A stretch of DNA of 11,262 nt from JACOZG01 sp964564105 (GCA_964564105.1 CAZLZS010000015.1:1-11262), one strand, 5' to 3'; positions 1-6,782 are shown, counted from the stretch's first letter. Notes: generated by a model not told the origin, from the sequence alone. A program made the numbers and translations.

Positions 1-3
1 ATA

Positions 4-981
4 ATGATCAAGCAGCAAAAAATTCTTCTCTCCGGCGTTAAGCCGACCGGCCGGCCGCACATCGGCAACTATTTCGGCGCCTTGAAGCAATTTGTTGATC
101 TCCAGGACGACTATGAATCGTTTATTATGATCGCCGATTATCATGCATTGACGAGCGCCAGCGCAGCAAAAATTCTAAAACAAGATATTCTAGATGTGGC
201 GATTGATTATTTGGCGATCGGTCTTGACCCCGAGCGCGCGGTGATCTTTCAACAATCGGCCGTGCCCGAGCATACGGAACTCGCCTGGATTTTTAATTGC
301 CTGACCACGATGCCCTACCTTGCCCGCGCCCATGCTTACAAAGACGCGCTGGCTAAAAACAAAGAAGTAAATGCCGGCATTTTCACTTACCCCCTGCTTA
401 TGGCCGCGGACATTTTGCTCTATGATACAGATGTGGTGCCGGTGGGGCTCGATCAAAAACAGCATGTGGAGATCGCCCGAGACACGGCTGAGAAATTTAA
501 TCGCGTTTTCGGCGAGATTTTCAAATTGCCGGAAGCGCTGATTTTGGAGGAGGTTAAAACCGTAATCGGCTTGGACGGTCAGAAAATGTCCAAAAGCTAC
601 CACAACACCATTCCGCTTTTTGCCGAGGAGCGGGAATTGAAGCAGCTGGTGATGAGCCTGGTCACAGATTCAAAAGGGGAACAGGAGCCGAAAAATCCCG
701 AGGAGTGCAATATTTTCTCTTTGCACCGATTATTCAGCGCCAAAGATTTGCCGGAACTGAAGCGGCGCTATGTGAACGGCGAGATCGGCTATCGGGAATC
801 CAAAGAGATTTTATTCAACAATATGAACGTTTATCTGGCGCCGCTGCGGGAGAAGCGGCGGGGGATCGCCGCCGATCCCGCTCGCGTGGTAGAAATCTTG
901 CGTCAGGGTGGCGAAAGGGCGAGAGCGCGAGCGAGCGCGAAGATAGAAAAGGTGCGGGAGTTGGTAGGGGTAAAATTATGA
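4..981 (+). CDS. trpS: Tryptophanyl-tRNA synthetase (TrpRS)
   Basis: This cytoplasmic class Ic aminoacyl-tRNA synthetase charges tRNA-Trp with tryptophan using ATP. The 325-residue length is normal for bacterial TrpRS. The class I signatures are intact: HIGN at residues 19-22, in the context RPHIGNYFGAL, and KMSKS at 194-198. Family blocks between them include MAADILLY near 133-140, which lies in the tryptophan-binding region, and VPVGLDQKQH near 145-154. The C-terminus is Arg/Ala-rich (RARARASAK) and encoded by a GC-rich, slightly repetitive stretch. The ATG lies 3 bases from the window edge, so its promoter and ribosome binding site cannot be seen. The stop overlaps the next start in an ATGA junction, which implies co-transcription and translational coupling with the downstream anchored protein. 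Identity is very secure. Confidence 0.97.
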   Translation: MIKQQKILLSGVKPTGRPHIGNYFGALKQFVDLQDDYESFIMIADYHALTSASAAKILKQDILDVAIDYLAIGLDPERAVIFQQSAVPEHTELAWIFNCLTTMPYLARAHAYKDALAKNKEVNAGIFTYPLLMAADILLYDTDVVPVGLDQKQHVEIARDTAEKFNRVFGEIFKLPEALILEEVKTVIGLDGQKMSKSYHNTIPLFAEERELKQLVMSLVTDSKGEQEPKNPEECNIFSLHRLFSAKDLPELKRRYVNGEIGYRESKEILFNNMNVYLAPLREKRRGIAADPARVVEILRQGGERARARASAKIEKVRELVGVKL

Positions 982-1589
982 AAAAATTTCTTATTTTAGT
1001 AACAGTACTTTTTCTTTTGTTCGCAGCCTTTCAGATTTATCGGCAAAATCAGTGGCTACGAGTAATGGATAGCCTCGGTTCTCCAACAATAAATGATTCG
1101 AAAATTGTTAAAACAGAAGAAATTCAAATTTCTGATCCAATCGAAGTTAAACCAGATCCTATCACTGGTGAGATTAATACTAATGATTGGCCAATTTACC
1201 GCAACGAGACTCTAGGGTTTGAGATTAAATATCCTAACGGCTGGGGAATTATCCATTTGGAACGAAAAAAAGATAGATCCCATTACTTCGCTATCAAGTC
1301 GGTTTCTCATGATGCTGATGTTGGCCTTGGGGTGATAGCCGCTGAAACAGCCGAGGGAGAGATCGCCAGAGTGATAGAAGAAGATAGAGATAATTTATTG
1401 TCTCAGGAACCAATATTGATAGCTGGCTTTCCAGCAACTAGACTAGTCTTTTCTACCGATGATTCGCAATTGATTTATGTTAGATACTTTCTTTCTTTTG
1501 ATGCTAAGGTTTATTCTATATACGGGTTTTTAAATAACAACCAGGATGTTTTGCTCGATACTATTGTAAAACATTTCAAATTGCTGTAG
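978..1589 (+). CDS. Membrane-anchored protein of unknown function with a PsbP-like motif
   Basis: A 203-residue protein I cannot assign to a named family. Residues 1-20 (MKKFLILVTVLFLLFAAFQI) form a basic start plus hydrophobic segment without an obvious signal-peptidase site, so an N-terminal anchor is likely and the rest should lie outside the membrane. A linker (about 35-70) precedes a domain opening with Y-R-N-E-T-L-G-F-E-I-K-Y-P and W89. This 'gF.i.YP..W' pattern is common in small secreted proteins with a PsbP/Mog1-like fold; that similarity is by eye. The reading frame stays open upstream to 705, but that part is trpS in another frame. The ATG at 978 overlaps the trpS stop and begins the hydrophobic segment, so it is the start chosen. 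Base composition is clearly AT-richer than trpS (the lines at 1081 and 1501 are about 27-32% GC), hinting at separate origin or relaxed codon use. Confidence 0.8.
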   Translation: MKKFLILVTVLFLLFAAFQIYRQNQWLRVMDSLGSPTINDSKIVKTEEIQISDPIEVKPDPITGEINTNDWPIYRNETLGFEIKYPNGWGIIHLERKKDRSHYFAIKSVSHDADVGLGVIAAETAEGEIARVIEEDRDNLLSQEPILIAGFPATRLVFSTDDSQLIYVRYFLSFDAKVYSIYGFLNNNQDVLLDTIVKHFKLL

Positions 1590-1645
1590 GCTTAAACACG
1601 GATGTTTTGGTAACAGTTCTTTCACAAACCTAAAGGAGAAAAACT

Positions 1646-2836
1646 ATGGATCGGAACAGGACGGTTAGTCTCAGTCTGCTTTTTTCTGTCGCTATCTCAG
1701 CTCAGTCTGTTCAAGCCCAAGAAAAAGCCATTGCTTTTACTTCGCCGGTACCAGAAGCAACCTTCAGTCCAAAATTCAACACATTTCTAGCGGCGACCAA
1801 AAAGACTCCGAAGAATGCTCTGCCTTACTATGTTTATCATCTCGGCGAAGATTGGAACGATGTCGTTGATCAGAAGGATTATAAAGATCCAATCTACGCC
1901 ATTGCGGCAGGTAAGGTAACTCAGATCAGAAATCTCAGCACCAAAGATGCCTGGGGCAAGATCGTTGTTATTGAACACTCTATGCCATACGGCATTAAAC
2001 CAGTTTACTCGCTGTACGCCCATCTCCATCAGGTGACAGTGGCGGTCGGCGCCACGGTCAAGTTGGGTCAGCCGATTGGCACTATTGGTGATGCCAATGG
2101 TTACTACGGCCAGAACAAGGCCCATCTTCACTTAGAAGTACGGCAACACACCGCGAGCAAGTGGAATAATGATAAAGGGTATTTGCCCCAGATGGCTCCT
2201 TTGACGAAATTGGTTAATTACCTTCCGCCGTCGTTATTCATCGATGATCACGGCGGCGGCGTCCACGAGGTAGCCACGGTCTACAAGGGCAATTTCTGGT
2301 TGAGCGACCATCTTCTCTTTGTTTCTGACTTTGCTCCGGCGAACTTGAGTTACCTCAGATTACCGAACGGCGAAATCACCTCGCTGCCGTATGCCGCCAC
2401 GAGGGGCTGGATCAATGGAACCGTCTACACGAAAGAATCCGGATCGAATTCCTTGATCCCGCATAGCATCTACGGTTTGATTTTTGAGCCGGGTATTGAC
2501 TATCGTTTTCAAACCAGAAAGAATTGTGAATTCGGGTTAGTCATCCCGGGCCACAACTTTCAAGCCGAGCGCGCCAAGCTCGATCTATTCTGGGTGGCTT
2601 ACGCGGAAGAGTTCACTGAAGTCGATCTGGACTCATTCACTGAGGTTGAAACTGATTTTGGTTCCGGCTACGACTTTCGGTCAATGAAATTCTACTCCTA
2701 CGGCGCTTGGGAGACCGAGTTGTTGCATGCCACGGATTGGTGGAATCCTCTCAATCGTTACTGGGCCATTTACGATTCGGATAAGAACCTCATCATTGGG
2801 GACTGGAAAGTAATGGATCCCAATACGCTTTATTGA
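1646..2836 (+). CDS. Secreted M23 (LytM-type) metallopeptidase with a novel C-terminal region
   Basis: A 396-residue predicted zinc endopeptidase of family M23, whose members cleave peptide cross-links in peptidoglycan. Residues 1-24 look like a Sec signal peptide with likely cleavage after VQA. The catalytic domain covers roughly 60-170: H65-x3-D69 (HLGED) supplies the first two zinc ligands, YAHLH has the catalytic histidine near 126, and H160-x-H162 (AHLHLEVR) supplies the last ligand. The core beta-strand block GKVTQIRN and the GQPIGTIG segment also fit. All metal-binding residues are present, so it should be active. Residues 200-396 match no domain I recognise; they are rich in aromatic residues and probably beta-rich. 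A good Shine-Dalgarno sequence (AAGGAGA, 1632-1638) sits 7 bases before the ATG, unlike most genes here. The gene is followed by an intrinsic terminator. Substrate could also be a non-wall protein. Confidence 0.9.
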   Translation: MDRNRTVSLSLLFSVAISAQSVQAQEKAIAFTSPVPEATFSPKFNTFLAATKKTPKNALPYYVYHLGEDWNDVVDQKDYKDPIYAIAAGKVTQIRNLSTKDAWGKIVVIEHSMPYGIKPVYSLYAHLHQVTVAVGATVKLGQPIGTIGDANGYYGQNKAHLHLEVRQHTASKWNNDKGYLPQMAPLTKLVNYLPPSLFIDDHGGGVHEVATVYKGNFWLSDHLLFVSDFAPANLSYLRLPNGEITSLPYAATRGWINGTVYTKESGSNSLIPHSIYGLIFEPGIDYRFQTRKNCEFGLVIPGHNFQAERAKLDLFWVAYAEEFTEVDLDSFTEVETDFGSGYDFRSMKFYSYGAWETELLHATDWWNPLNRYWAIYDSDKNLIIGDWKVMDPNTLY

Positions 2837-2873
2837 GATGATTGGCCGGACGATTTTCTCCTTTTTCCTTAAC

Positions 2874-2903
2874 GCCCGCCGCGATTCAACCGGCGGGCTT
2901 TTT
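2874..2903 (+). terminator. Intrinsic terminator after the M23 peptidase gene
   Basis: GCCCGCCG (2874-2881) pairs perfectly with CGGCGGGC (2891-2898) across a 9-base loop, followed by TTTTT. It lies 37 bases after the peptidase stop and should end the trpS-to-peptidase transcription unit before aspS. Confidence 0.9.
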
Positions 2904-2936
2904 GATCTTTATAAGTCATGATAAACTCAAGTGGTA

Positions 2937-4328
2937 ATGCGTCATCGGACACTGACTAAAAATCTCAAAAGCCAGGTAGGCGAGGAAGTGGCGCTGGCCG
3001 GGTGGGTGGATGTTCGGCGGGACCACGGCCAACTGATTTTTCTTGATTTGCGCGACGGCTCGGGCAAGATCCAGCTGGTGGTTGGCCCCGGGCCGGTCCA
3101 CGAGACCGCCGACAAATTGCGGCCGGAATGGGTGATCGAGATAATTGGTCAGGTTAAGAAACGACCGGAGAAGATGACTAATTCTGGAAGCGCGAACGGC
3201 GAGCTTGAGATTGAAGTTAGGGAGATTAAGATTTTAAATCAAGCGGAAACACCGCCGTTTGATCTCCAGGCTGACGGCCGCGCCATCGCTGAAGAAACCC
3301 GTCTTCAATACCGCTACCTTGATCTCCGTCGGCCTCGCCTCCAGCAAAATCTTCAGTTCCGTCATCGCTTGATTAAATTTATCCGCGACTATCTGTCCGA
3401 GGTAGGTTTTATTGAGGTCGAAACGCCGATCCTTTCTAAAACTACACCCGAAGGGGCGCGCGACTACTTGGTGCCTTCACGGCTCCAACCTGGGCAATTT
3501 TACGCTCTGCCGCAATCACCTCAGCAATACAAACAACTCTTGATGGTCGCCGGTGTGGAAAAATATTTTCAGATCGCCCGCTGTTTCCGCGATGAAGATA
3601 CTCGCGGCGATCGTCAACCGGAATTCACTCAGCTTGATTTGGAAATGGCGTTTGTCGAACAAGCAGAGGTCATGATGTTGAATGAAGAATTGCTTTTGGC
3701 TTTGATTCAAGAATTGTCGCCGACAAAAAAGATTTTACAAATTCCCTTCCCGCGCCTGACTTATCGCGAGGCCGTGGATAAATACGGCAATGACAGACCG
3801 GATTTGCGGCCGGATAAAAATAACAGCCAGAGTCTAGCTTTTTGCTGGATTACCGATTTTCCGTTTTTTGAAAAAACCGAGACCGGCGCTTGGACCTTTA
3901 CCCATAATCCGTTTTCCGCGCCCAAGCCGGAATTTATGGATCAATTATTAAAAGGGGAGAGGATCAGCGAGATTATCGCTAGTCAATACGATATTGTTTT
4001 GAACGGATCAGAGATCGGCGGCGGCAGTATCCGCAACCACCGGCCGGAAGCCTTGCGGGCGGTCTTTAAAATTTTAGGTCACGACGAAACGGCGATTGAG
4101 GCCAATTTCGGGCACCTGTTGAAAGGGCTCGCGTCCGGCGCCCCGCCGCACGGCGGGATCGCCTGGGGACTTGATCGGTTGATTAGTATTTTGGCCGATG
4201 AACCGAACATCCGCGAAGTGATTGCTTTCCCCAAGACCGGTGAGGGCCGGGATCTCTTGATGGGCGCGCCCGCCGCCGCCACTCCCGAACAACTCAAAGA
4301 ATTAAAACTGAAAATTGATCCCCGATGA
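2937..4328 (+). CDS. aspS: Aspartyl-tRNA synthetase, short form lacking the GAD domain
   Basis: This class IIb synthetase attaches aspartate to tRNA-Asp in the cytoplasm. An N-terminal OB-fold anticodon-binding domain (GWVDVRRDHGQLIFLDLRD) is followed by the catalytic core: motif 1 around VETPILSKTTPEGARDYLVP, motif 2 FQIARCFRDEDTRGDRQPEF, and motif 3 GIAWGLDRL. YGNDRPDLR and WTFTHNPFSAPKPE are typical of AspRS rather than AsnRS. The protein is about 463 residues, against roughly 590 for usual bacterial enzymes. The GAD insertion that normally separates the PDLR segment from the W-x-x-DFP-x-F segment is replaced by about 10 residues (PDKNNSQS and neighbours). No frameshift is seen and flanking motifs are intact, so this looks like a clean domain loss. 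The start is ATG 2937; an in-frame GTG at 2931 is an alternative. There is no clear ribosome binding site. The stop overlaps scpA in an ATGA junction. Confidence 0.95.
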   Translation: MRHRTLTKNLKSQVGEEVALAGWVDVRRDHGQLIFLDLRDGSGKIQLVVGPGPVHETADKLRPEWVIEIIGQVKKRPEKMTNSGSANGELEIEVREIKILNQAETPPFDLQADGRAIAEETRLQYRYLDLRRPRLQQNLQFRHRLIKFIRDYLSEVGFIEVETPILSKTTPEGARDYLVPSRLQPGQFYALPQSPQQYKQLLMVAGVEKYFQIARCFRDEDTRGDRQPEFTQLDLEMAFVEQAEVMMLNEELLLALIQELSPTKKILQIPFPRLTYREAVDKYGNDRPDLRPDKNNSQSLAFCWITDFPFFEKTETGAWTFTHNPFSAPKPEFMDQLLKGERISEIIASQYDIVLNGSEIGGGSIRNHRPEALRAVFKILGHDETAIEANFGHLLKGLASGAPPHGGIAWGLDRLISILADEPNIREVIAFPKTGEGRDLLMGAPAAATPEQLKELKLKIDPR

Positions 4329-5053
4329 CCGAAGAGTTTGCCGTTAGAGTAGATGAGTTTGAAGGGCCCTTGCCGCTTTTGCTGGAACTGGTGGAAAAAC
4401 GGCGGTTGGCAATCAATCGAGTGTCGTTGGCTCAAGTCGCCGACGATTTTTTAAATTATGTTAAAGAACAGCAGTCGCCGACCATGGCGATGCTGGCGGA
4501 CTTTTTAGTGGTCGCCTCCACCTTGATGCTGATTAAATCAATTTCCCTCTTGCCGTCCTTGGCGCTTAGCGAATCAGAAAGCGACGACATTGATGAATTA
4601 GAGCGTCGCCTCAAATTCTACCAAATGATTCGTCAAGCGGCCTTGACGCTTGAGGAGCGGTTCGGCCAACGGCTAATCTTCTGGCCGTCACCGCGGCGTT
4701 TGGAAACGATCATTTTTTCACCCAGCGCCGAGTTGACGATTCCTAACCTGCTCGCGGCAATGAAAAATCTGCTGGCGACCCTGCCGCCCACCAGCAACGT
4801 CCTGCCGCGCGCCACGGTAAAAAAGATCGTTAGTCTGGAAGAAATGATTAAAAACCTGGCTGGCCGAGTTCAGACCGCTCTCCGGATGAATTTCAGCGAC
4901 TTCATCAAGGATAAAAAAGACAGAGCTAACATGATTGTCGGTTTTCTGGCCCTGCTTGAACTCTGCAAACAAGGTTTGGTGGAGGCGGAGCAGGGTAATC
5001 ATTTTGACGAGATCAAAATCGAAAGCAAACAGGTAGTAATACCCCGCTATTAA
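4325..5053 (+). CDS. scpA: Segregation and condensation protein A (kleisin)
   Basis: ScpA is the kleisin subunit of the bacterial SMC-ScpAB condensin. It bridges SMC heads, binds a ScpB dimer and helps compact and segregate the nucleoid. At 242 residues it has normal length. The N-terminal signature reads VDEFEGPLPLLLELVEK, where most family members have FEGPLDLLL, so the usual Asp is Pro here. The helical region that follows (VASTLMLIKSISLLP) matches the conserved segment with the pattern 'A..L..iKS..LLP'. The C-terminal part (FLALLELCKQGLVEAEQ, about 207-225) is the typical winged helix that contacts the SMC head. The start overlaps the aspS stop by 4 bases, so it is probably translated by coupling from aspS. 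ScpB lies about 355 bases downstream, beyond a separate RNA unit. Confidence 0.93.
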   Translation: MTEEFAVRVDEFEGPLPLLLELVEKRRLAINRVSLAQVADDFLNYVKEQQSPTMAMLADFLVVASTLMLIKSISLLPSLALSESESDDIDELERRLKFYQMIRQAALTLEERFGQRLIFWPSPRRLETIIFSPSAELTIPNLLAAMKNLLATLPPTSNVLPRATVKKIVSLEEMIKNLAGRVQTALRMNFSDFIKDKKDRANMIVGFLALLELCKQGLVEAEQGNHFDEIKIESKQVVIPRY

Positions 5054-5095
5054 GCCATTTTTTAACTTATCCCCAGTTATTCTAGACAATTTTTG

Positions 5096-5125
5096 TTAAC
5101 AAAAAATACGGGATGTGCATATAAT
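5096..5125 (+). promoter_or_regulatory. Strong sigma-70-type promoter of the scpA-scpB intergenic RNA
   Basis: TTAACA at 5096-5101 (5 of 6 to the -35 consensus), an 18-base spacer, and a perfect TATAAT at 5120-5125. The predicted start is about A5132. It is one of the two best promoters visible in the window, and no sizeable reading frame follows before a terminator. Confidence 0.75.
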
Positions 5126-5131
5126 ATAGCC

Positions 5132-5379
5132 AGATCAATTGGGTGGAATCTCTTGAATGTTCAGGGGGTTGCTTACCCAAAGGTTGTTCTTACGGGGGCA
5201 TTCCTATGCGTAAGACAAGAGCGGGTCCGGTGGTATCTTCGCGCTGTGTGAAGGAGCTGAACCTCAATACCTCAACGGCAAGAAGGGCAGCGACGACGGC
5301 CTGACGATGTGGCCTGTGGTTGGCTTGATCCCGAGTTGGTTGGTACTTTGGTACGCAACTGACTCGGGGTCTTTTTTTT
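5132..5379 (+). ncRNA. Probable structured non-coding RNA between scpA and scpB, family unknown
   Basis: A self-contained unit of about 248 nt with a strong promoter just upstream and a strong intrinsic terminator as its 3' end. Helices are visible. GATCAA (5133-5138) pairs with TTGATC (5325-5330), closing the 5' end onto the base of the terminator. TTGGGT (5139-5144) pairs with ACCCAA (5175-5180). TTGT-CTTACG (5184-5194, one bulged T) pairs with CGTAAG-ACAA (5209-5218). GGTAT pairs with ATACC and encloses a CTTC/GAAG hairpin around 5231-5272. I looked for and did not find the tmRNA T-arm, RNase P core or SRP RNA tetraloop motifs. A 32-codon reading frame (5206-5304) lies inside, so a small-protein mRNA is an alternative. 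A cis-acting leader of scpB is also possible, but scpB appears to have its own -10 element beyond the terminator. Confidence 0.6.
5330..5379 (+). terminator. Strong intrinsic terminator ending the intergenic RNA
   Basis: CCCGAGT (5330-5336) pairs with ACTCGGG (5362-5368). Inside is a second helix, GTTGGTAC against GTAC-G-CAAC around a TTTG loop. Eight T residues follow at 5372-5379. It may also stop read-through from scpA. Confidence 0.92.
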
Positions 5380-5394
5380 GTTCAGAAGCTAAGC

Positions 5395-5400
5395 TATAAT
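5395..5400 (+). promoter_or_regulatory. -10 element placing the scpB transcript start at its ATG
   Basis: A perfect TATAAT ends 7 bases before the in-frame ATG at 5408, so transcription would begin at or next to that codon and give a leaderless mRNA. No good -35 is seen; the T-run of the preceding terminator occupies that position. The upstream ATG at 5399 overlaps the TATAAT itself. Confidence 0.5.
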
Positions 5401-5407
5401 GCGCCTG

Positions 5408-5944
5408 ATGGTTTTGGGTCTAGAGGAAAAACTTGAGGCGTTGCTTTTTTGGAAAACTGAACCGCAAAGGGTCAGTAAATTGGCTGAAACTTTAGCGGTG
5501 GGGGAGTCCGAGATTAAAACCGGCCTTGAGGACTTAACTGCAAAGCTTTCTGATCGAGGTATCCGGCTGGTCGTCAAAGACGACGAGGTAGCGCTTGGCA
5601 CGGCGCCCGAGCTTGGAGAATTATTGGAGCGACTGGCTAAAGAAGAATTGTCCACTGATCTCGGTCGGGCCGGACTAGAGACTTTGACGATCGTGCTTTA
5701 CCGCGGCCCGGTGGCCAAATCAGAAATTGATTATCTCCGTGGCGTAAACTCGAGTTTTACCCTGCGCCATTTACTAGTCCGCGGCTTAATCGAAAAAAAA
5801 TCTAATCCCAACGACGCCCGTAGCTCGCTTTACCAACCGACTTTTGAATTGATGTCTCTTTTGGGACTCGTCCGGCTTGAAGAATTGCCGGAATACGAGA
5901 CGATCAAAAAACAAATTAATGACTTCGTGCAAAGCAATCAGTAA
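5408..5944 (+). CDS. scpB: Segregation and condensation protein B
   Basis: ScpB dimerises and binds ScpA within the SMC condensin complex; it has two winged-helix domains. The protein is 178 residues from ATG 5408, or 181 from ATG 5399. Family features include the opening helix LEEKLEALLFW, the strand region RGIRLVVKDDEVALG, the second winged helix opening RAGLETLTIVLYRGPVAKSE, and then IDYLRGVNSS and LLVRGLIEKK. It ends after LLGLVRLEELPEYE, matching the usual 'f.f.sl.dLP' tail. I prefer ATG 5408 because the ATG at 5399 overlaps a TATAAT box and would not be in a transcript started there. There is no Shine-Dalgarno sequence. The 3' end overlaps the carboxypeptidase gene by 26 bases, so scpB probably leads an operon with that gene and mraY. 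Confidence 0.92.
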   Translation: MVLGLEEKLEALLFWKTEPQRVSKLAETLAVGESEIKTGLEDLTAKLSDRGIRLVVKDDEVALGTAPELGELLERLAKEELSTDLGRAGLETLTIVLYRGPVAKSEIDYLRGVNSSFTLRHLLVRGLIEKKSNPNDARSSLYQPTFELMSLLGLVRLEELPEYETIKKQINDFVQSNQ

Positions 5945-6782
5945 TCGCTATCAATGGCTAACCGGTCTGGCGGCCTTATTTTTTTTGTTCTTGGCGTTGG
6001 TCGATGTCAGTCGAAGAGCAACCCCGGCGCCGGCGGCGAGTGCCTTATCGCAGAAACCAGGTCCCTTTTCCGTCCTAACGCTCGAGGCGGCCGCGGCGTT
6101 AGTTTATGATCTGAATCAAGAACAAATTCTGTTTGCCAAAAATCCTGACACTCAATTACCGATTGCCTCACTGACTAAGATTATAACCACTCTGGTGGCC
6201 ACCGAGATTCTGACCCCAGAAACCCTTGTTCATTTTATCGGCCGCGTCTGGCCCTTACCGACATTGGTTGATTATACTTTAGTTTCTTCGTCTAACGCCG
6301 CGGCGGCGGCGATCGCCGCGGCGGCCGAAAAAGCCATAAACGAACCATTAGTTGACCGGATGAATGGGCTCGCTCGCGAGCTTGGTCTCAAGGCGACGCG
6401 CTTTGACAATGCCACCGGACTGGATTTAAGCAATGGTCAACCAAGCGCCGTCAGCACCGCGCGCGACATCACGCATCTCTTCGCGCAAATTCTGGCGACT
6501 AAACCAATGTTACTCACCGCCACTAGTTTGCCGGAGTTTGAACCAGTGGCTATTGACGGCATTCGCTATCACCTCGCGAATACCAACACCGCCGCGAGAG
6601 AAATTCCTGGCCTGATCGCTTCAAAAACCGGCTACACGGATGCCGCCGGCGGCAGTTTAGCGGTGGCTTTTGACCGAGGTTTGAATCAACCGGTCATCAT
6701 CGTTGTGCTGGGATCAAGCGAGGCGGGTCGCTTTCAAGATTTGACAAAAATTTGGCAGGCGACCATTCAATATTTTCTATGA
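5919..6782 (+). CDS. D-alanyl-D-alanine carboxypeptidase (peptidase family S11), compact form
   Basis: A penicillin-binding, serine-type D,D-carboxypeptidase that removes the terminal D-Ala of peptidoglycan stem peptides outside the membrane. It has 287 residues. Residues 12-30 (WLTGLAALFFLFLALVDV) form an N-terminal membrane anchor, followed by an Ala/Pro linker. The catalytic triad of motifs is complete: S84-L-T-K87, S124-S-N126 and K236-T-G238 (SKTGYT). ATRFDNATGLD is the usual 'T.f.nptGLd' block. The gap between the first two motifs is 40 residues, against about 66 in E. coli PBP5, so a surface section is shortened. There is no C-terminal PBP5-like beta domain or amphipathic anchor. The frame is open further upstream from a TTG at 5877; ATG 5919 was chosen as the first normal start before the anchor. 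It overlaps scpB at one end and mraY (ATGA) at the other. Confidence 0.88.
   Translation: MTSCKAISNRYQWLTGLAALFFLFLALVDVSRRATPAPAASALSQKPGPFSVLTLEAAAALVYDLNQEQILFAKNPDTQLPIASLTKIITTLVATEILTPETLVHFIGRVWPLPTLVDYTLVSSSNAAAAAIAAAAEKAINEPLVDRMNGLARELGLKATRFDNATGLDLSNGQPSAVSTARDITHLFAQILATKPMLLTATSLPEFEPVAIDGIRYHLANTNTAAREIPGLIASKTGYTDAAGGSLAVAFDRGLNQPVIIVVLGSSEAGRFQDLTKIWQATIQYFL

Noticed and set aside
190..603. Minus-strand open frame opposite trpS
   Set aside because: It is a shadow of a secure gene, with no recognisable motif or ribosome binding site.
705..977. Open extension upstream of the anchored-protein gene
   Set aside because: It lies wholly inside trpS in another frame and encodes a low-complexity Arg/Gly/Ser-rich sequence. 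The hydrophobic N-terminus begins exactly at ATG 978.
979..981. Recoding of TGA as an amino acid (as in Gracilibacteria/Absconditabacteria)
   Set aside because: TGA terminates trpS, aspS, the carboxypeptidase and ftsW exactly at overlapping downstream starts, and each protein ends at its expected family length.
1591..1625. AAACA/TGTTT hairpin followed by T residues after the anchored-protein gene
   Set aside because: The stem is only five A/T-rich pairs and the T-run is broken, which is too weak to call a terminator.
4079..4435. Minus-strand open frame across the aspS-scpA junction
   Set aside because: It is antisense to two firmly identified overlapping genes and its composition is typical of a shadow frame.
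5132..5379. tmRNA, RNase P RNA, SRP RNA or a riboswitch as the identity of the intergenic RNA
   Set aside because: There is no T-arm-like GGTTCGAATCC, no RNase P core blocks and no SRP tetraloop region. No antiterminator arrangement is visible, and scpB seems to have its own -10.
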